This document shows positions 8,568 to 17,131 of a stretch of DNA of 64,000 nt, in pieces. The translations under genes and the position numbers were made by a program. The stretch comes from Maribacter sp. (GTDB lineage: Bacteria; Bacteroidota; Bacteroidia; Flavobacteriales; Flavobacteriaceae). The stretch is from assembly GCA_011050675.1 (NCBI GenBank), contig DRFI01000016.1:1-64000 (forward strand). Direction: 5' to 3'. The notes beneath the pieces were generated by a model. The model made no database searches. It saw only the letters and a program-made list of their open reading frames with translations, and was not told the origin of the DNA. Positions within the stretch are counted from its first letter, which is position 1. Each line of letters begins with the position of its first letter.

Positions 8568-8697
8568 AATTTGAAATTAGTTATTGATTACAATTTAACT
8601 ATTTATTAAAATAAGAACCTGTGTTTTTAGCTGAATAACCATCGTTACTGGATGGGCGTATACTTTTAAAGCACATTAGTTCACTTTATGTCATTTT

Positions 8698-10077
8698 TTA
8701 CTCACTAGTAAATGTAGATGCTGGCAAACCAACCTCATTGAACAGCGCACCAATATCTGTACTTCGCCAAGCATATCTTACTCTTTTAGGATTCTTCACT
8801 TCTTTTGAACTAACGATTACCGCTCCATTTTTGATTTTGGCTTTAGCAGCAAACCACTGCCCTTCTTCTTTTGAGATTTCAAAAAGGTCTATTTTTTTGC
8901 TTTTATTATATAACCCCTCTGCGTGATTGAAATTTATTTTAATTTGATTTCCTATGATTTCAGAAGAGTCAAATAACGGGCCGTATACTTCTTGATCTTG
9001 CAACAAATTATAATGATTTTTTAATGCAATATTCCCTAAACGCAAACCAACATCTTGTTTATTTAAAGGGTGAATATCTTCTACTTTACAAATATCACTG
9101 GTCATTGCCATCCCTGTATTTTTTAACGAAAGCGCTCTACGCTGTTGATCTCGTACTATACCTCCTTTAAACTCATCATCATACTTAAATGGGGCTATTT
9201 GCACGTAGTAAAACGGAAAATCATCTTGCCATTCTGTTCGCCAAGAAGTTATCATATTAGTAAAAAGATTCTGGTAATTTTCTGCATTGGGAGCGTTGGA
9301 CTCTCCTTGATACCATAGAGCACCACCAATTTTAAATTTTGTTAAAGGAGCGGTCATAGCATTGTACAATGAAGACTTTTCAACAGTCACCCATTTATTC
9401 GGTTTTATCATTTTATGAGCCTCCACGAATTCTGGGTGCTCTTTAAAAACAGACTCTGGTGTCCAAACTTCTGCGCTTGTCGCACCCCATGCATTATCTA
9501 TCAACCCTATGGGTATATTTAATTCTTCTTGAATTCTTCTAGCAAAAAAATAGGCGACAGCACTAAAATCTTGCATAGTTTCTGGTGAGCAGGTTGCCCA
9601 AGAACCAGATACGTCTTCTTGAGGATATTTTGCTGTTCTTTTAGCTACCGTAAACAAACGAATATTAGGATAATTTGCATTGGCTACTTCAAAATCTCTA
9701 TTCTCAATTTTACTATTTGCACTCCATTCCATATTACTCTGTCCAGAACAGATCCATACCTCACCTATCAGCACATCTTTAAGTATAATTTCATTGGTTT
9801 TACCTTTAAAAAATATTTGATAAGGTCCACCTGCTTTTGGTGTTTCAACTGTTACCTCCCATTTAGCATTGTTTCCTGTTTTTACATTTACCGTTGCATC
9901 GTTCCAACTTGTGTAAATGGTAATTTCTTCATTTGGGTTAGCCCAACCATACAATAACACACTGGTCTCTCTTTGTAAGACCATTTCATCTGAAAATATT
10001 TTAGGTAATGTAATTTCTGCTTTGGCGAGACCTGTTACTAAAAAGCACAGTAAAATAAGTCTAATACGTAAATTCAT
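8698..10077 (-). CDS. Sialate O-acetylesterase-like SGNH esterase, secreted
   Basis: 459 residues with a signal peptide ending LAKAE. Family features are an N-terminal beta domain opening with FSDEMVLQR, the nucleophile block ICSGQSNMEW with Ser114, the SGNH block LWYQGESN, and the C-terminal DIHPLNKQD carrying the catalytic Asp/His. Family members remove O-acetyl groups from sialic acids, but many in Bacteroidota act on acetylated xylan or pectin. The xylA/xylB neighbours favour an acetyl-xyloside role here, as an inference. It is on the same strand as the GMC operon with a 130-bp gap and diverges from the Gfo/Idh gene. Confidence 0.87.
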   Translation of the reverse strand: MNLRIRLILLCFLVTGLAKAEITLPKIFSDEMVLQRETSVLLYGWANPNEEITIYTSWNDATVNVKTGNNAKWEVTVETPKAGGPYQIFFKGKTNEIILKDVLIGEVWICSGQSNMEWSANSKIENRDFEVANANYPNIRLFTVAKRTAKYPQEDVSGSWATCSPETMQDFSAVAYFFARRIQEELNIPIGLIDNAWGATSAEVWTPESVFKEHPEFVEAHKMIKPNKWVTVEKSSLYNAMTAPLTKFKIGGALWYQGESNAPNAENYQNLFTNMITSWRTEWQDDFPFYYVQIAPFKYDDEFKGGIVRDQQRRALSLKNTGMAMTSDICKVEDIHPLNKQDVGLRLGNIALKNHYNLLQDQEVYGPLFDSSEIIGNQIKINFNHAEGLYNKSKKIDLFEISKEEGQWFAAKAKIKNGAVIVSSKEVKNPKRVRYAWRSTDIGALFNEVGLPASTFTSE

Positions 10078-10221
10078 TGGTTTGATACTAATTTTGATTT
10101 AAATATACCTAATAATGCATCATACTGACAAATTCTTAAACATTCAACAATATTTTTAAAGTAATCGTTATATTGACATCTCTTTTTAAGATGTTCATAA
10201 TCTATTAATAATCAACTTATC

Positions 10222-11595
10222 ATGCCTACTTCACCTACCAATTTTAAGAGACGAAATTTTATTAAGGTAGCGTCAGCTTCATTGCTGCTAACATCGTTTA
10301 ATTCATATGGGTTTGAGTTTTTCGCCAATGAAAAGCCGAAAAAGGTAGCACTTATTGGAACTGGTTGGTATGGCACCGGAGATTTAATGCGGCTTATTCA
10401 AGTTGCTAATATTGAAGTTGTAGCACTTTGCGATGTTGATGAAAATCAACTTAACACAGCCGCGCAATTAGTTTCTGAACGTCAAAAAAACAAAAAGGAA
10501 CCTAAGCTCTATTCCGATTATAGAACCATGCTAAAAAGCAATAGTCTAGATATCGTACTCATAGGTACACCAGATCATTGGCACGCATTAACGTGTATTG
10601 AAGCGCTAAAATCTGGGGCACATGTTTATGTTCAAAAGCCTATTAGTGTTGATGTTATGGAAGGTGAGGCTATGGTTGCTGCAGCTAGAAAATATAACAG
10701 GGTCGTACAAGTTGGAACACAACGAAAAAGTACACCGCATTTAATAGATGCTAAAAAGCAAATTATTGATACTGGATTGCTTGGTTCTATTGGTCATGTT
10801 GATATGAGCTGCTATTACCACATGCGTGCCAATGGCAATCCTCCTGCTCAAGAAGTACCCGATTTTTTTAATTATGAAATGTGGACAGGACCTGCACCTA
10901 TGAGACCTTACGATGGTCTGCCCCACAAAAGATGGTGGCGAACGTTTAGAGAATATGGGAACGGAATTACAGGCGATATGTGTGTACATATGTTAGATAC
11001 CGTTCGTTGGATGTTAGATTTAGGATGGCCAAAACGTATTAGCTCCGAAGGCGGAATTTATGTTCAGAAAGGTGGGAAGTCTAATATATCGGATACGCAG
11101 TCTGCCGTTTTTGAATATGACGGACTCAACTGTAATTGGCAACATAGAACATGGGGAAACCCAGCAGACAAAGAATATCCTTGGGCTTTTAAAATTTATG
11201 GTTCTAAAGGTGTTCTTAAAGGTGATGTTATGAAGGCTGAATTTATTCCAATAGATGGCAGTGAAACTATAAAATTTGAAGTTCTTTACGAGAAAGAAAA
11301 ATACCCTGAAGACTTATTTGAGAAAGATCTAGAATTACATGCGGCACCTGCTACCCGTAGACATATGATAGATTTTTTAAAGGCTATAAAAGACGGAACA
11401 AAACCAGTGGCAGATATTGAACAGGGACATATTTCATCTTCTAGTTGCATTTTAGCTAATCTTTCTATGGATCTAAAAAGAGCTTTAGTTTATGACCCAA
11501 AAAGCAGAACTGTTTTAAATGACTATGAAGCCACTGCCCTATTACAGCGAAGTTACCGTGGAGATTGGGAACATCCGCACCCAAATACGGTTTAA
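10222..11595 (+). CDS. Gfo/Idh/MocA-family oxidoreductase with Tat signal
   Basis: 457 residues. A Tat-type leader (RRNFIKVASASLLL) precedes the NAD(P)-binding motif LIGTGWYGTGD near residues 44-54. The conserved catalytic Lys sits in VQKPIS, where most relatives have EKP, and the C-terminal domain has GNGITGDMCVHMLDT. Exported Gfo/Idh proteins in Bacteroidota carry tightly bound NAD(H) and interconvert or hydrolyse sugars through 3-keto intermediates. It stands alone on the + strand between the divergent esterase and the convergent LacI gene, with one base between the two stop codons. Confidence 0.88.
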   Translation: MPTSPTNFKRRNFIKVASASLLLTSFNSYGFEFFANEKPKKVALIGTGWYGTGDLMRLIQVANIEVVALCDVDENQLNTAAQLVSERQKNKKEPKLYSDYRTMLKSNSLDIVLIGTPDHWHALTCIEALKSGAHVYVQKPISVDVMEGEAMVAAARKYNRVVQVGTQRKSTPHLIDAKKQIIDTGLLGSIGHVDMSCYYHMRANGNPPAQEVPDFFNYEMWTGPAPMRPYDGLPHKRWWRTFREYGNGITGDMCVHMLDTVRWMLDLGWPKRISSEGGIYVQKGGKSNISDTQSAVFEYDGLNCNWQHRTWGNPADKEYPWAFKIYGSKGVLKGDVMKAEFIPIDGSETIKFEVLYEKEKYPEDLFEKDLELHAAPATRRHMIDFLKAIKDGTKPVADIEQGHISSSSCILANLSMDLKRALVYDPKSRTVLNDYEATALLQRSYRGDWEHPHPNTV

Positions 11596-11596
11596 A

Positions 11597-12613
11597 TTAC
11601 TGTAGTTTTTTAGTAGAATCCCTAACCAATAAACTTGTTTTTACAATCTTGGTCTGGTAAGGTAAACTTGGGTCTTTTATTCTATTAATCAGTAGTTTAG
11701 CTGTAAGCTCACCTATATATTTACCATGCTGACTTACCATGGTCAATGATGGTGTTACGTATTTTGATAACTGCCCGTTTGTGAAACCAATTATTGAAAT
11801 ATCGTTTGGCACATTATAACCTCTTGCTTTCACTACTTCCAATACTTGTACGGCAATTAATTCATCGATACCTATAATACCATCAATGGTTTTATAATTC
11901 AGTAAAAACGACATTAACAGATCTAAATCATCTTTAACCGTAAGATTGATAATCAATTTAGGGTCAAATGGAATTTCAAATTCCTCAAGCGCTTTCTTAT
12001 ATCCTAAAAGTCTTAATTTACCAACACTAGAACTAGATATAGGATTAACAACCGCTATATTTTTGCAACCTATATTTATTAAATGTTTCGTGATTTTATA
12101 TCCCGCTTCAAAATCATCTACTACTACTTTATCGCATTGCACGTTGTCGGATACCCTATCAAAAAGAACTACAGGTATATCGTTATTAATAACATCTATT
12201 AAAGCATCGTGTTTGTCTTCATTCTGACTTTCTTCTGCCAAGGACATAATAACCCCATCAACGGTACCTGCATCAAAAAATTCAAGTGTTTTTGTTTCTT
12301 TGGCTTTAGATTCGTTACTAATGCAGCTTATAATATTATAGCCACTTTCATTGGCTACTTTCTCTATACCATAAAGTACTTGAACAAAGAAGTAATTCAA
12401 TATGTTAGGTACGACCACTCCAATAGTTTTGGTGCTCCTATTTAATAAATTAAGTGCAAGTCTATTTGGTTTATAGTGCTTTTCCTTTGCATATGCCTGA
12501 ATCTTTAGCTTAAGGTCATTACTAATTTCATGACTATCATTAATCGCTTTTGAAACGGTTGAAATAGAAACCTGAAAATGTCCGGCAATATCCTTTAGAG
12601 TTACTTTTTTCAT
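11597..12613 (-). CDS. LacI-family transcriptional regulator
   Basis: 338 residues, normal family length. The N-terminal helix-turn-helix TLKDIAGHFQVSISTVSKAI is followed by the hinge helix region HYKPNRLALNL and a periplasmic-binding-protein-like sugar domain (KTIGVVVPN onward). It is upstream of neither operon but lies between the Gfo/Idh gene and xylAB, so it most likely controls xylA/xylB and perhaps the sugar oxidation genes in response to a pentose or its derivative. The ligand is not readable from sequence. Confidence 0.92.
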   Translation of the reverse strand: MKKVTLKDIAGHFQVSISTVSKAINDSHEISNDLKLKIQAYAKEKHYKPNRLALNLLNRSTKTIGVVVPNILNYFFVQVLYGIEKVANESGYNIISCISNESKAKETKTLEFFDAGTVDGVIMSLAEESQNEDKHDALIDVINNDIPVVLFDRVSDNVQCDKVVVDDFEAGYKITKHLINIGCKNIAVVNPISSSSVGKLRLLGYKKALEEFEIPFDPKLIINLTVKDDLDLLMSFLLNYKTIDGIIGIDELIAVQVLEVVKARGYNVPNDISIIGFTNGQLSKYVTPSLTMVSQHGKYIGELTAKLLINRIKDPSLPYQTKIVKTSLLVRDSTKKLQ

Positions 12614-12673
12614 AATTTATAACTACAAAAGAACAGATTTAAATTGACACTTTAAATTATTGGTTAAAGCAAA

Positions 12674-12701
12674 CTGTCCCTAATGGAAAACCAAGGGACA
12701 G
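12674..12701 (-). terminator. Hairpin between xylA stop and lacI-type gene (possible terminator)
   Basis: CTGTCCCT at 12674-12681 is matched by AGGGACAG at 12694-12701 with a 12-base loop. On the minus strand it follows the xylA stop by about 70 bases and is succeeded by only a weak T-rich stretch, so termination is plausible but not certain. It could instead be a regulator-binding site in the promoter region of the LacI gene. Confidence 0.4.
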
Positions 12702-12771
12702 ATTACTTCATATTATATAAATACTATTACCCAAATTTCAACTATTTAGCATAGTCTAAGGGATGTATAAT

Positions 12772-14088
12772 TTATATGTATTGGTTGATGATATTCTCGA
12801 ACAATTCTTGTTTACCACTCTGTAATTCCAACTCACCATTTTCTTTGGCTATTGTGTAAAGATCCTTCATGTTCAATTTACCATTTTCGAAATCTTTTCC
12901 TTTACCTGTGTCAAAAGAACTATATCTGTTTTCACGTAGCTTATTGTAAGAAGATGATGAGATGATTTTATCTGCTGTAATCAAAGCTCTGGCAAAAGTA
13001 TCTGCCCCACCAATGTGTGCATGAAATACATCTTCTAAATCTGTACTATTTCTTCTTATTTTGGCATCAAAATTAACACCACCACCTTGTAAACCTCCAG
13101 CGGCTAAGAATACCAACATTGCTTCTGTTGTTTCTTGAATGTTATTTGGAAACTGATCTGTATCCCATCCATTTTGGTAATCACCTCTGTTTGCATCCAT
13201 ACTACCTAACATACCTGCTTTAGCAGCTACAGCAATCTCGTGCTGAAAAGTATGTTGTGCCAATGTTGCATGATTTACCTCAATGTTCATTTTAAAATCG
13301 TTTTCTAAACCGTACTCTTTTAAGAAGCCGATTGCAGTAGCACAATCAAAATCGTACTGGTGCTTCATTGGCTCCATAGGTTTTGGCTCTATGAAGAAGT
13401 TACCTTTAAACCCTTGGCTACGAGCATAATCTCTTGCCATGGTTAAAAACTGACCCAAATGATCAACCTCGCGACCTAAATCTGTATTTAACAAAGACAT
13501 ATAACCTTCTCTACCACCCCAAAATACATAGTTTTCACCACCTAAAGCAATAGTAGCATCTAACGCCAATTTAATTTGACCACCTGCTCTTGCCAATACA
13601 TTAAAATCTGGATTGGTTGCAGCACCGTTCATATATCTTGGATTTGAGAAACAGTTAGCTGTACCCCAAAGTAATTTCTTACCAGATTCTTCTTGTTTTA
13701 CCTTAAGATAATCTGTAATTGTTGCCAATCTCTTTTCAGACTCTGCAAAAGTTGAACCTTCTTGAATTAAATCGAAATCATGAAAACAGTAGTAATCAAA
13801 TCCTATTTTATCAAAAAATTCAAATGCTGCATCTGCCTTATCCTTAGCTGCTTGAATTGCATCTGATGATTTATCCCACTCAAAGCTTTGTGTACCAGGA
13901 CCAAATGGATCTGAACCTTGACCACAGAATGTATGCCAGTAGGCTGTTGAAAATTTAAAATGGTCTTTCATGGTTTTACCAGCCACTACTTGATCAGGAT
14001 TGTAATATTTAAAGGCCATAGGATTATCAGATTCCTTTCCTTCAAATTTAATTTTGTCGATTCCTTTAAAATATTCCTTGTTTGCCAT
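12772..14088 (-). CDS. xylA: Xylose isomerase
   Basis: 438 residues, the length of the long (class II) xylose isomerases. Metal-ligand and catalytic blocks are all visible: FHDFDLIQEG, YVFWGGREGY, IEPKPMEPMKHQYD, NIEVNHATLAQHTFQHE and MDANRGD. It converts D-xylose to D-xylulose in the cytoplasm. The gene follows xylB by nine bases, giving a xylB-xylA operon. A xylose transporter is not in the window. Confidence 0.97.
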   Translation of the reverse strand: MANKEYFKGIDKIKFEGKESDNPMAFKYYNPDQVVAGKTMKDHFKFSTAYWHTFCGQGSDPFGPGTQSFEWDKSSDAIQAAKDKADAAFEFFDKIGFDYYCFHDFDLIQEGSTFAESEKRLATITDYLKVKQEESGKKLLWGTANCFSNPRYMNGAATNPDFNVLARAGGQIKLALDATIALGGENYVFWGGREGYMSLLNTDLGREVDHLGQFLTMARDYARSQGFKGNFFIEPKPMEPMKHQYDFDCATAIGFLKEYGLENDFKMNIEVNHATLAQHTFQHEIAVAAKAGMLGSMDANRGDYQNGWDTDQFPNNIQETTEAMLVFLAAGGLQGGGVNFDAKIRRNSTDLEDVFHAHIGGADTFARALITADKIISSSSYNKLRENRYSSFDTGKGKDFENGKLNMKDLYTIAKENGELELQSGKQELFENIINQYI

Positions 14089-14097
14089 TATATTGAT

Positions 14098-15585
14098 TTA
14101 TAAGTTGTTTAAAATTAATTCCAATTCATTTTTCCAAATTGCATATGCATCTTGGTATACCTTTTTATCTTTTTTAGGACTAAACGTCATTACATAATCG
14201 TTATCCAATATTGCCTTACCAAAGGCATCAAAATCGCCTTTATGTAAATTTGCTGCTCTAGCTGCTCCTATCGCACCAGTGGTATCATAAATCTCAATAT
14301 CATACCCTATTAAAGTAGCTACTGTATTCGAGAAAATTTCTGAACGAAAAAGGTTGTCGTTACCTGCACGCATTACATTTACTTTAATGCCATCTGACTT
14401 CATTATTTCCATACCGTAAACGAAAGAGAAAGCTATACCTTCTAATGCAGCCCTGCACAAATGACCTTTACCGTGATTATTTAAATTAAGGTTTACAATA
14501 CGGGTGCCAACTTCCTTGTTTTTAAGCATTCTTTCTGCACCGTTTCCAAACGGAATCATTGTTACGCCATCTGAACCAATTGGCACTTCATTTGCCAAGG
14601 TGTTCATCTCTTCGTAAGATTCAACATTAAGATTATTCAATAACCATCGGTATTGAATACCAGCTCCGTTAATACAAAGTAATTTCCCTATTCTAGCTGG
14701 TTTTCCTAGAGAATAATTAACATGTGCAAAGTTGTTTACACGAGAACTTTCTTTTACAGAAAGGTTATCTGTTACAGCATATACTACACCAGATGTTCCA
14801 CCAGTTGCAGCAACCTCACCCGGATTAAAAACGTTCAAGGTCAAGGCATTGTTAGGTTGATCTCCTGCTCTATATAATATCGGGGTACCAATAGAAAGTC
14901 CGCTTTCTGTAGCTCCTTTAACATTGACCTTAGATTGTACTGAAAAAGTATCTACGATATCAGGAATCATATCTTTATCCAACCCGTAATGTTCTAAAAC
15001 TATATCGGCAATTGAATCTTCTTTGAAATCCCAGAAAATACCTTCGGATAAACCAGATACCGTAGTATTTACAACACCAGATAACTTATAGGCGATATAA
15101 TCTCCCGGAAGCATCATCTTATAAATCTGCGCGTAAATTTCGGGCTCATTTTCTTTTACCCATTTTAATTTAGAAGCTGTAAAGTTTGAAGGGGAATTTA
15201 GTAGATGCGTATCGCAAGTTTCTGCACCTATTTCTTCATAAGCGTTTTGACCTATACCCACTGCTCTACTATCGCACCAAATTATAGATTTTCTTAAGGG
15301 GTTACCTTCTTTATCAATAAGCACTAGACCGTGCATTTGATATGAAATACCGATACCAGAAATATCGGCTTTATTAATAGAATTCTGTACACATAATTTC
15401 TCGATACCACTACAAACGTAGCGCCACCAATCTTCTGGACTTTGTTCTGCCCAGCCGTTTTTTACGGCTTCCATAGACATTTCTGTCTCTGGTTCTGTAA
15501 CAACTCCTACACTCTTTCCGGTAGAAGCATTTACTAGAGCAATCTTAATAGATGAACTTCCTATATCTAATCCTAAATGGTACAT
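14098..15585 (-). CDS. xylB: Xylulokinase (FGGY family)
   Basis: 495 residues. The FGGY-kinase phosphate-1 motif LGLDIGSSSIKIALV opens the protein. WCDSRA and the catalytic Asp in RAGDQPNN follow, then ATGGTSGVVYA and the C-terminal FGGY region VMRAGNDN. It phosphorylates D-xylulose to xylulose 5-phosphate for the pentose phosphate pathway. First gene of the xylB-xylA operon; regulation by the nearby LacI protein is likely. Confidence 0.96.
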   Translation of the reverse strand: MYHLGLDIGSSSIKIALVNASTGKSVGVVTEPETEMSMEAVKNGWAEQSPEDWWRYVCSGIEKLCVQNSINKADISGIGISYQMHGLVLIDKEGNPLRKSIIWCDSRAVGIGQNAYEEIGAETCDTHLLNSPSNFTASKLKWVKENEPEIYAQIYKMMLPGDYIAYKLSGVVNTTVSGLSEGIFWDFKEDSIADIVLEHYGLDKDMIPDIVDTFSVQSKVNVKGATESGLSIGTPILYRAGDQPNNALTLNVFNPGEVAATGGTSGVVYAVTDNLSVKESSRVNNFAHVNYSLGKPARIGKLLCINGAGIQYRWLLNNLNVESYEEMNTLANEVPIGSDGVTMIPFGNGAERMLKNKEVGTRIVNLNLNNHGKGHLCRAALEGIAFSFVYGMEIMKSDGIKVNVMRAGNDNLFRSEIFSNTVATLIGYDIEIYDTTGAIGAARAANLHKGDFDAFGKAILDNDYVMTFSPKKDKKVYQDAYAIWKNELELILNNL

Positions 15586-15597
15586 AAATAGTATAAA

Positions 15598-15625
15598 TTG
15601 GTTTTCCTGTAATAAGTTAAACCAA
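15598..15625. promoter_or_regulatory. Inverted repeat upstream of xylB, possible operator
   Basis: TTGGTTT (15598-15604) and AAACCAA (15619-15625) form a perfect 7-bp inverted repeat 13 bases upstream of the xylB start. The 14-base spacer is longer than in usual LacI-family operators, so the assignment is weak. Confidence 0.25.
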
Positions 15626-15821
15626 AAATAGCTACTATACCATCCAATCGATATTTACCGTACGAAAATTATCGTAAGTGCATTTATCCAAAAAATTAAC
15701 TAGCAGTAAATAATCACCTCAAACAACTGTATATCAATTAGTTATTTGTAAAATATATTAATCAATATTTCCGAAAAGGTTTTCGCATTACCTTCTTCCT
15801 TACGAACTTTAATGCTCTAAC

Positions 15822-16472
15822 TTAATACTCTTCTAGTTGATTTTGAAGTTGTTCTAATTTAGAAAGTGCTTCAGATTTCGAGTTTACATCTAACTTTAAA
15901 TAGATATTCTGAATATGAAAATTTACCGCACTTGGGGTTACAAATAACTTTTGCGCAATCATCTTATAAGTAGCTCCTTGGCATAAAAAATCTACAATCT
16001 GGTTTTCTCGTTCAGAGAAAAATGCGAATGTCTTTTTATGAAAATTACTAATGATTTTCTTTACAATATCATTGCTCATAGCAGCACCTTCTTTTTCCAT
16101 ACTGCGCAATGCATGTTCTAGTTTGTCTAAAGTCAAAGGTTTTGTCAAGTAGCCATTTGCTCCTTTCTTGAAAGCATTTTTAATAATTTCGAAATCATTG
16201 ATTTCGCTAAACATTATAATTTTCACTTCCCAGTCTTTCTTTTTAAAGAGCTTGATAGCATCTACACCATTCATGTCAGCCAAATCAATCTCAGAAAGTA
16301 CAATATGCGGTTTTGTAAATTTGAAATCTTTAATGGCATCTTTAGCAGAGGTATAGCTACCTACCACTTCATATCCTTCAATATCTTCAAAGTGATTTTT
16401 ATAAACAGAATGTAATGATGTATCTTTTTCTAATAGTATTATTCTAATGTTTGAATTTTTCATAATCTCCAT
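15822..16472 (-). CDS. LuxR/NarL-type response regulator with Glu at the phosphoacceptor site
   Basis: 216 residues (a Met three codons in, at 16463, is an equally good start). Residues 8-125 are a receiver domain and 148-212 a LuxR helix-turn-helix (FSERENQIVDFLCQGATYKM, then VNFHIQNIYLKL). The conserved Lys is kept in LTKPLT (Lys111). The position that is Asp in normal receivers (VLLDINLPDMSG-like) is Glu61 in VLSEIDLADMNG, encoded GAG. Glu often mimics phospho-Asp, so this may be an always-on or phosphorylation-independent regulator. No histidine kinase is adjacent. Targets unknown. Confidence 0.88.
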   Translation of the reverse strand: MEIMKNSNIRIILLEKDTSLHSVYKNHFEDIEGYEVVGSYTSAKDAIKDFKFTKPHIVLSEIDLADMNGVDAIKLFKKKDWEVKIIMFSEINDFEIIKNAFKKGANGYLTKPLTLDKLEHALRSMEKEGAAMSNDIVKKIISNFHKKTFAFFSERENQIVDFLCQGATYKMIAQKLFVTPSAVNFHIQNIYLKLDVNSKSEALSKLEQLQNQLEEY

Positions 16473-17131
16473 AGTTTTGCAGCTATCATTCTAAGTATAG
16501 AACAATAACCAAAGTTATTTTTGAGTATTAACAAGGCTAGAATAACTAAACAACAGACATGTATTATGATCAAATAGCATACACTAAAAGTTCATTTTTA
16601 CATATAAAATGGCACTATTGCCCCAAAGAACAATCGTAAAATTAGATTGTACTTCGACTTTGTTCAGTCATAAATATCAAATCAAAAACGAATTTTCGCT
16701 AGTGAATTAATTTGTAATACTGAGGCGTTTGCCAAACTTTGGATTAATGAGATTTCTTAACACTAAAAAAACAGAAATCTTGTGAAGAATAAGATGTGTT
16801 TTGGAACTGGAATTACGTAGGTTAAATTCATTCATGGTTGTGGGGGGATTTGGGGTTATACAATTGGGTTTGAATCTATTTGGTGATCGAAATATAGATA
16901 TTAATGTAATATACCCGTTGAAAACATAAGAATTTTCGTTCAAATACCAAGTTTTCTTAAAAAAGAAGGTAATTCGTCGATAGTTAACGTAAAGTTAAAA
17001 TCGAGAATCACCATTATTGTAAACCAAAAAATAAAGGAGGGGACCCAATTATCCCCCCGGATAATACCCCTCCTTTTATTGACAATTCAAATCAACCATA
17101 AAATCGTAAAAATTAATGGCTTTTAAATTCG
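16473..17131. other. 659-bp intergenic region, no convincing gene
   Basis: It holds the promoter region of the response regulator on its left side and the terminator of the PorP/SprF gene at its right. A 78-codon minus-strand frame at 16707-16943 has no recognisable features and an unusual composition. A G-rich patch (16839-16867) and the 11-bp palindrome CCAAACTTTGG at 16732-16742 are the only other structures I noticed. A small RNA cannot be excluded. Confidence 0.5.
17027..17076 (-). terminator. Strong intrinsic terminator downstream of PorP/SprF gene
   Basis: The outer arms AAAGGAGGGG (17033-17042) and CCCCTCCTTT (17067-17076) are perfectly paired, with a second inner hairpin ATTATCC-CCCC-GGATAAT (17048-17065). 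On the minus strand the structure is followed by ATTTTTT. It closes the 20200-17132 transcription unit. Confidence 0.85.

Noticed and set aside
8239..8574. 111-codon plus-strand frame opposite the GMC oxidoreductase
   Set aside because: It mirrors the FAD-binding N-terminus of a well-supported gene; Pro/Ser/Ala-rich shadow composition.
16707..16943. 78-codon minus-strand frame in the gap beside the response regulator
   Set aside because: No recognisable motif, signal or membrane segment, odd composition with clustered Pro/Asn, and no promoter or operon context. Treated as chance.
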